Source of the DNA: an uncultured Caryophanales bacterium
GTDB lineage: Bacteria > Bacillota_I > Bacilli_A > RF39 > UBA660
Assembly: GCA_937897245.1 (NCBI GenBank)
Contig: CALCBO010000078.1
Location: 1-5,235, forward strand
DNA: 5,235 bases
Direction of reading: 5' to 3'
Below are positions 1 through 2,528 of this stretch, one piece after another. How positions within the stretch are numbered: position 1 is the stretch's first letter; every line of letters starts with the position of its first letter. The notes beneath the pieces are model-generated. The model worked only from the letters and a program-made list of their open reading frames with translations. It was not told where the DNA came from and did no database searches. The position numbers were made by a program, and so were the translations under genes.

Positions 1-270
1 CCACGCTTTGAGGAAAACAGGCACCAGGGCGGTCTGCCAGTCGTTGCACTGGATCACATCGGGGATGAAAGCCAGATAGGTCAGGGCTTCCAAGCAGGCT
101 TTGGAGAAGAAGGCGAACCGTTCGCCGTCATCGCCGTAGCCGTAAGCGGAGTCGCGGTAGAAGTAGTATTCATTGTCGATGAAATAGTATGTAATTCCAT
201 CTAATTCGTATTTAAAAACACCTACGTAACGACTTTTCCAATTATAATCCATTGAAAAGTTTGTTACATA
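1..270 (-). other. glgA: Glycogen synthase (GlgA) N-terminal domain fragment, partial
   Basis: Residues ~140-228 of the chimeric frame match the Rossmann-like N-terminal domain of bacterial glycogen synthase (GT5), which adds ADP-glucose to the glycogen chain. The stretch from YVTNFSMDYNWKSRYVGVF to YYFIDNEYYF and on to CNDWQTAL follows the family order with normal spacing. The true GlgA start, the KTGGL motif and everything before VTNF are absent, so this is an internal piece with no start of its own. Family members I remember have HCNDWQTAL; here the His is Gln (QCNDWQTAL). Bases ~190-270 are AT-rich like the rest of the window. Bases 1-160 are GC-rich, with GCC, GGC, CTG and CGC codons, so even this fragment seems built from two sources. 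Confidence 0.8.
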
Positions 271-684
271 TTCTAATTTATCTATCCATTGATACATATT
301 AAATCTATCTTCTTTATCAGTAATTTTACTACCTTGATGAGCTAAATTAGAAGTAGTATATCTATCTAGTATTACATAATAATCTTTTTCTAAATATTCT
401 TCTATCTTAGCCATATTATATTTTCTATCAGCTGCATAATAAAGACATACTACATAAGGATCAACATTTACTGCTCCTTCTTTAAAATAACTATTTCCGA
501 TATCAGGTCTTCCTAAGTATGGTCCACCTACTATTTTACCAGTAGGAGTATTATACATAGGAAAATTAAAACGAATACATTTTTTTCCTTTCTCTGTTAA
601 TTTTTTTTCTAACAATTTGGTTTGAGTTTCTTTTCCAGAGCAATCAGTTCCTTCAATAACAATTATTTTTCCAGATTTTTTCAT
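1..684 (-). CDS. tmk: Chimeric reading frame: dTMP kinase N-terminal part fused in frame to a glycogen synthase fragment (partial)
   Basis: The frame opens with ATG at 684 and stays open for 228 codons to the window edge. Residues 1-139 are a thymidylate kinase (dTMP + ATP to dTDP + ADP, DNA precursor synthesis, cytoplasm). Visible motifs are a Walker A P-loop GTDCSGK (12-18), the substrate-binding FPMY (41-44), AADR (84-87) and DRY (107-109). After KLEY (136-139) the expected dTMP kinase continuation (a PD..IFLD-type strand, the LID and the adenine-binding region, about 70 residues) is missing. The sequence becomes the N-terminal domain of a starch/glycogen synthase, with YYFIDNEYYF (166-175), ERFAFFSKA (188-196) and CNDWQTAL (213-220). 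The start is fixed by an AGGAGAG ribosome site. The truncated kinase should be inactive and tmk is normally essential, so I suspect an artificial join. The identification of both halves is firm; whether the fusion is real is not. Confidence 0.85.
   Translation of the reverse strand, partial: MKKSGKIIVIEGTDCSGKETQTKLLEKKLTEKGKKCIRFNFPMYNTPTGKIVGGPYLGRPDIGNSYFKEGAVNVDPYVVCLYYAADRKYNMAKIEEYLEKDYYVILDRYTTSNLAHQGSKITDKEDRFNMYQWIDKLEYVTNFSMDYNWKSRYVGVFKYELDGITYYFIDNEYYFYRDSAYGYGDDGERFAFFSKACLEALTYLAFIPDVIQCNDWQTALVPVFLKAW
155..195. other. Abrupt base-composition breakpoint inside the glgA fragment
   Basis: By direct count, bases 1-160 are about 59% G+C, while bases 181-240 are about 30% and the DNA beyond is lower still. 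The change falls in the codons for the highly conserved YYFIDNEYYFYRD block, where unrelated glgA genes share most nucleotides. That is where a homologous crossover or a false assembly overlap would occur. The reading frame is preserved across it. Confidence 0.75.
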
Positions 685-690
685 TGAATA

Positions 691-698
691 TCTCTCCT
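691..698 (-). promoter_or_regulatory. Ribosome binding site of tmk, overlapping the upstream stop codon
   Basis: The minus strand reads AGGAGAGA, with 9 bases between AGGAG and the ATG at 684. The motif overlaps the TAG stop (697-699) of the upstream membrane-protein gene, which points to coupled translation within one transcript. Confidence 0.8.
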
Positions 699-1251
699 AT
701 CTTGGTTTTATTTTTACTTCAAATGAATTATCTTGAACTTTTTCATTGTAATTTTCTCCTATCCACATTTTTAATGTTAGTTTTCGATTATTTATTTTAG
801 ACTGATAAATATTTTTACCACCGTCACTACTATTATCAGTATCACTTAATACTCCTTTAGTTAAAATAGTATTATTATCCAAAAGAGCATAATGAATGTA
901 TTCTAAATCTATATTATTGGTTATAGAATAAATAACCATTTCATATTTATCATCTTTATTACCTTCTACTCTAAGATCTAAATAATGAATATTATCTTTA
1001 CTCATTCCTTTTTTATTGGGCATTTTTTCTAAATTAATTATCTTTAACATATCAGTAGTATTTTGGTTATTAAAAGATATATAACTAGTTGTTTGTTCAT
1101 TTATTTTAGGTTTTTTATGATTAATCCCTATAATAATAAATGTAAAAATAACTAGTAAAATAGTTAGTATAACTAAATTTACTATTTGTTTTTTATTTAT
1201 TTGATTTTTTCTTCTCTTGTTTTTTCTTTTTTTGTTTTTCTTTTTCTTCAT
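697..1251 (-). CDS. Small membrane-anchored protein, Lys-rich N-terminus, unknown function
   Basis: The protein is 184 residues. It starts with an extremely basic cytoplasmic tail (MKKKKNKKRKNKRRKNQ), followed by one hydrophobic segment at about 23-43 (IVNLVILTILLVIFTFIIIGI). A hydrophilic domain of about 140 residues follows, which by the positive-inside rule should face outward. The outer part mixes beta-prone stretches (HYLDLRVEG, YEMVIYSITNN, KLTLKMWIG, NSFEVKIKP), compatible with a small beta-rich domain, but I recognise no family or catalytic motif. I chose ATG at 1251 because AGAGG lies 8 bases upstream; the frame can be extended to a TTG at 1299, but without a ribosome site. The gene ends 12 bases before tmk and probably shares its transcript. 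There is no lipobox and no sorting signal. Confidence 0.75.
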   Translation of the reverse strand: MKKKKNKKRKNKRRKNQINKKQIVNLVILTILLVIFTFIIIGINHKKPKINEQTTSYISFNNQNTTDMLKIINLEKMPNKKGMSKDNIHYLDLRVEGNKDDKYEMVIYSITNNIDLEYIHYALLDNNTILTKGVLSDTDNSSDGGKNIYQSKINNRKLTLKMWIGENYNEKVQDNSFEVKIKPR

Positions 1252-1259
1252 CAAATCTA

Positions 1260-1264
1260 CCTCT
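1260..1264 (-). promoter_or_regulatory. Ribosome binding site deciding the start of the membrane-protein gene
   Basis: The minus strand carries AGAGG, then 8 bases, then ATG at 1251. This favours the 184-residue form over the longer TTG-initiated frame beginning at 1299. Confidence 0.7.
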
Positions 1265-1321
1265 AGTTTTATATTAACAAATTTTCTATTGAAAAACAAT
1301 GTATTTACTAATATTTAAGAG

Positions 1322-1352
1322 AAAAAATACAGTTATATTTTAATACAACTGT
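1322..1352 (-). terminator. Rho-independent terminator after the Rpn-type nuclease gene
   Basis: On the minus strand ACAGTTGTAT pairs with ATATAACTGT (10 bp including one G-U) around a TAAA loop, and a T6 run follows (A run 1322-1327 on the plus strand). It begins 12 bases after the TAA stop at 1365-1367. It separates the nuclease unit from the membrane-protein/tmk unit. Confidence 0.8.
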
Positions 1353-1364
1353 GTTTACTTCTTC

Positions 1365-1649
1365 TTAATGGTTATTTTTTTTAGAAATAATCTCTTTTAC
1401 TTCTTCTTCACTTACTTTAGTAGCTTTAGATATTTCTTCAACATTCATACCTGATTCAAATAAATTCATAATAATTAAACTTTTTCCAATCTCTATTCCT
1501 TGACTCTTTCCGATTTCTATTCCCTGATTCTTTCCAATTTCTATTCCTTCACGTCTTCCTTGATCTTGTAGTGCCCATTCTTTATCATAACTTTCTCCAA
1601 AATTTGTTCCTTTAGTTACTTCTCCAGCTTCATTTACATAATCTATCAT
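1365..1649 (-). CDS. Possible nested in-frame gene: C-terminal 94-residue RpnS-like product of the nuclease gene
   Basis: Inside the nuclease gene, ATG at 1649 (Met208 of the long protein) is preceded by AAAGGAG with 9 bases between. This is a much better initiation site than that of the full-length ATG at 2270. Starting there gives a 94-residue protein with an acidic lead (MIDYVNEAGEV), the segment YDKEWALQDQGRRE, three GIEIGKxx repeats and the terminal helical domain, without any of the nuclease motifs. In E. coli rpn genes the C-terminal domain is reported to be made separately from an internal start and to block the full-length toxic nuclease, and the repeat number in it varies between strains. 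The same arrangement is visible here. Extending it to this sister family is inference. Confidence 0.5.
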   Translation of the reverse strand: MIDYVNEAGEVTKGTNFGESYDKEWALQDQGRREGIEIGKNQGIEIGKSQGIEIGKSLIIMNLFESGMNVEEISKATKVSEEEVKEIISKKNNH

Positions 1650-2270
1650 AATTTCTATCTCCTTTGCCATATCCAAAGATATTTCATTATCTTCTTCTAT
1701 TAAACCCAATAAGTATTTCTCTAGTTCACTTAATCTGTCTTTTCCTAAAGTATAACACTTTTTACGAAGATTGGGTACATATATTTCAATTATTGTGATT
1801 TTATCATTTAAGACTATTCCATCTTCATTTTGAAAACTAAATATATCGATTACTTTATCATTTCCAATAAAAGAATAATTATTTAGATTAATCTGTATTA
1901 CTTGATTATATAAATTATGATATTTCTTACCTATTTTTACTCTTTCTGTATATAGTCTAAAAGCATATTCCATATTTCTATACATGGTATCTACACTATC
2001 ATTATTATTTACTTCAATATTAATTTTAGATCCATTAATATCACATACATAGTCACTTCTTTCTTCTTTAGTATCATTATATTCTTTATCTAATTCATTC
2101 TTAACTAGCTTAATACTATGAAATAATTCTTCATAACTTATATCTACAAAATAAGAAATAAGTTTAACTGAATATTTTAGTCTCTTAGTATTATAAAACA
2201 TAGTCTTAAACATAGTATTAGAAAGAATAGATGGTTTTTCATTCTTACCTAAGTCACTATATTTCTTCAT
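1365..2270 (-). CDS. Rpn-like PD-(D/E)XK nuclease family protein (TIGR01784 / PDDEXK_2 'transposase' type)
   Basis: The 301-residue protein has the layout of the Rpn/TIGR01784 family, often annotated as PD-(D/E)XK transposase and predicted to be a metal-dependent DNA endonuclease. The N-terminus holds LSNTMFKTMFYN (16-27) and RLKYSVKLISYFVD (30-43). The likely catalytic block is D73 in RSDYV and E86-V-N88 in KINIEVN, so the usual ExQ/ExK reads ExN. A middle region (about 90-200) follows, then an acidic linker, three GIEIGKxx repeats (242-265) and a terminal helical segment (MNVEEISKATKVSEEEVKEI). Family members are typically near 300 residues. The ATG at 2270 has no recognisable ribosome site; the frame is open upstream to a TGA at 2376-2378, and a strong SD lies at 2349-2355, so 24 further N-terminal residues are possible. 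The gene has its own promoter and terminator. Related Rpn proteins are reported as anti-phage toxins and recombination-promoting nucleases; this one's role is inferred. Confidence 0.85.
   Translation of the reverse strand: MKKYSDLGKNEKPSILSNTMFKTMFYNTKRLKYSVKLISYFVDISYEELFHSIKLVKNELDKEYNDTKEERSDYVCDINGSKINIEVNNNDSVDTMYRNMEYAFRLYTERVKIGKKYHNLYNQVIQINLNNYSFIGNDKVIDIFSFQNEDGIVLNDKITIIEIYVPNLRKKCYTLGKDRLSELEKYLLGLIEEDNEISLDMAKEIEIMIDYVNEAGEVTKGTNFGESYDKEWALQDQGRREGIEIGKNQGIEIGKSQGIEIGKSLIIMNLFESGMNVEEISKATKVSEEEVKEIISKKNNH
1476..1547 (-). repeat. Three tandem 24-bp repeats encoding GIEIGKxx
   Basis: Three consecutive 24-base units (1524-1547, 1500-1523, 1476-1499) encode GIEIGKNQ, GIEIGKSQ and GIEIGKSL. 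The first two units differ at only a few bases and the third is more diverged. An in-frame multiple of 3 allows copy number to change without a frameshift. Similar G-x-E-x-G-K type repeats are common in this family and probably form an extended amphipathic helix. Confidence 0.9.
1659..1665 (-). promoter_or_regulatory. Internal ribosome binding site for the nested C-terminal product
   Basis: The minus strand reads AAAGGAG (codons for A-K-E of MAKEIEIM), with 9 bases to the ATG at 1649. A chance match is possible because the codons AAG and GAG give the same string. Confidence 0.5.
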
Positions 2271-2345
2271 TTTTAAAATAAAGTCTTTATTCTTTTCTAA
2301 GTCATATAAATAAGTTTTATTGTAATTCTTAATTTTTAAAATAAA
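2263..2345 (-). repeat. Imperfect 20-bp direct repeat, 63 bp apart, at the nuclease gene start
   Basis: Plus-strand 2263-2282 and 2326-2345 are identical at 19 of 20 bases (ttctt, then c or a, then atttttaaaataaa). In the nuclease frame the copies encode FILKMKKY and FILKIKNY, so the offset is exactly 21 codons. The single difference turns the ATG of the downstream copy (2270) into ATT in the upstream copy (2333). AT-richness makes some chance similarity likely. Confidence 0.55.
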
Positions 2346-2355
2346 TATCCCTCCC
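2340..2355 (-). promoter_or_regulatory. Strong Shine-Dalgarno next to an in-frame ATT, possible non-ATG start of the nuclease gene
   Basis: The minus strand has GGGAGGG (2349-2355), the best ribosome site in the window, then ATATTT and an in-frame ATT (2340-2342). No ATG, GTG or TTG lies at that spacing. Initiation here would add 24 residues (ILKIKNYNKTYLYDLEKNKD and four more) before Met 2270. The extension is plausible coding because the frame is open and relatives I remember carry a leader before the LSNTMFKTMF block. Confidence 0.45.
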
Positions 2356-2369
2356 TTTAAGTAAAAGAA

Positions 2370-2398
2370 GTTATATCACTAATAAAGAAATAAGACAA
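2370..2398 (-). promoter_or_regulatory. Sigma-70/SigA-type promoter with extended -10 for the nuclease gene
   Basis: On the minus strand TTGTCT (2393-2398, 4 of 6 consensus) and TATAAC (2370-2375, 5 of 6) are 17 bases apart, and TGA immediately precedes the -10 as a TGn extension. The expected transcription start is near 2362, which leaves a short leader containing the GGGAGGG ribosome site at 2349-2355. Confidence 0.65.
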
Positions 2399-2434
2399 AC
2401 TAGTAATTTTAATAATTCAAGTATTATTTTAAGT

Positions 2435-2483
2435 AAAAAAAATAAAAAGTACTAAGTGAATTTATTAAATTCATAGTACTTTT
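2435..2483 (-). terminator. Rho-independent terminator after the large surface-protein gene
   Basis: A long imperfect hairpin pairs AAAAGTACT (2445-2453) with AGTACTTTT (2475-2483), and inside it TGAATTTA (2457-2464) with TAAATTCA (2466-2473). On the minus strand the stem is followed by T5, A and T8. It lies about 45 bases after the TAA stop at 2529-2531. On the plus strand only four T follow, so it should act mainly leftward. Confidence 0.8.
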
Positions 2484-2528
2484 AATACTCAATTAACAAG
2501 TTTTGTATAAATAAATTATTTTGTCTAA

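Noticed and set aside
697..1299. Longer form of the membrane protein starting at TTG 1299 (16 extra residues)
   Set aside because: It has no ribosome site before the TTG, whereas AGAGG lies 8 bases before the ATG at 1251.
1271..1299. Promoter TTGTTT-N17-TAATAT for the membrane-protein gene
   Set aside because: Transcription would begin near 1264, inside the AGAGG ribosome site, leaving no usable leader; in DNA this AT-rich such matches are frequent.
1365..2270. Nuclease gene as an active insertion sequence
   Set aside because: Despite the family's 'transposase' label, I see no terminal inverted repeats, target duplication or second IS gene on either side.
2435..2483. Bidirectional terminator
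   Set aside because: The plus-strand side has only TTTT before AATACTC, and no plus-strand gene reads into it.
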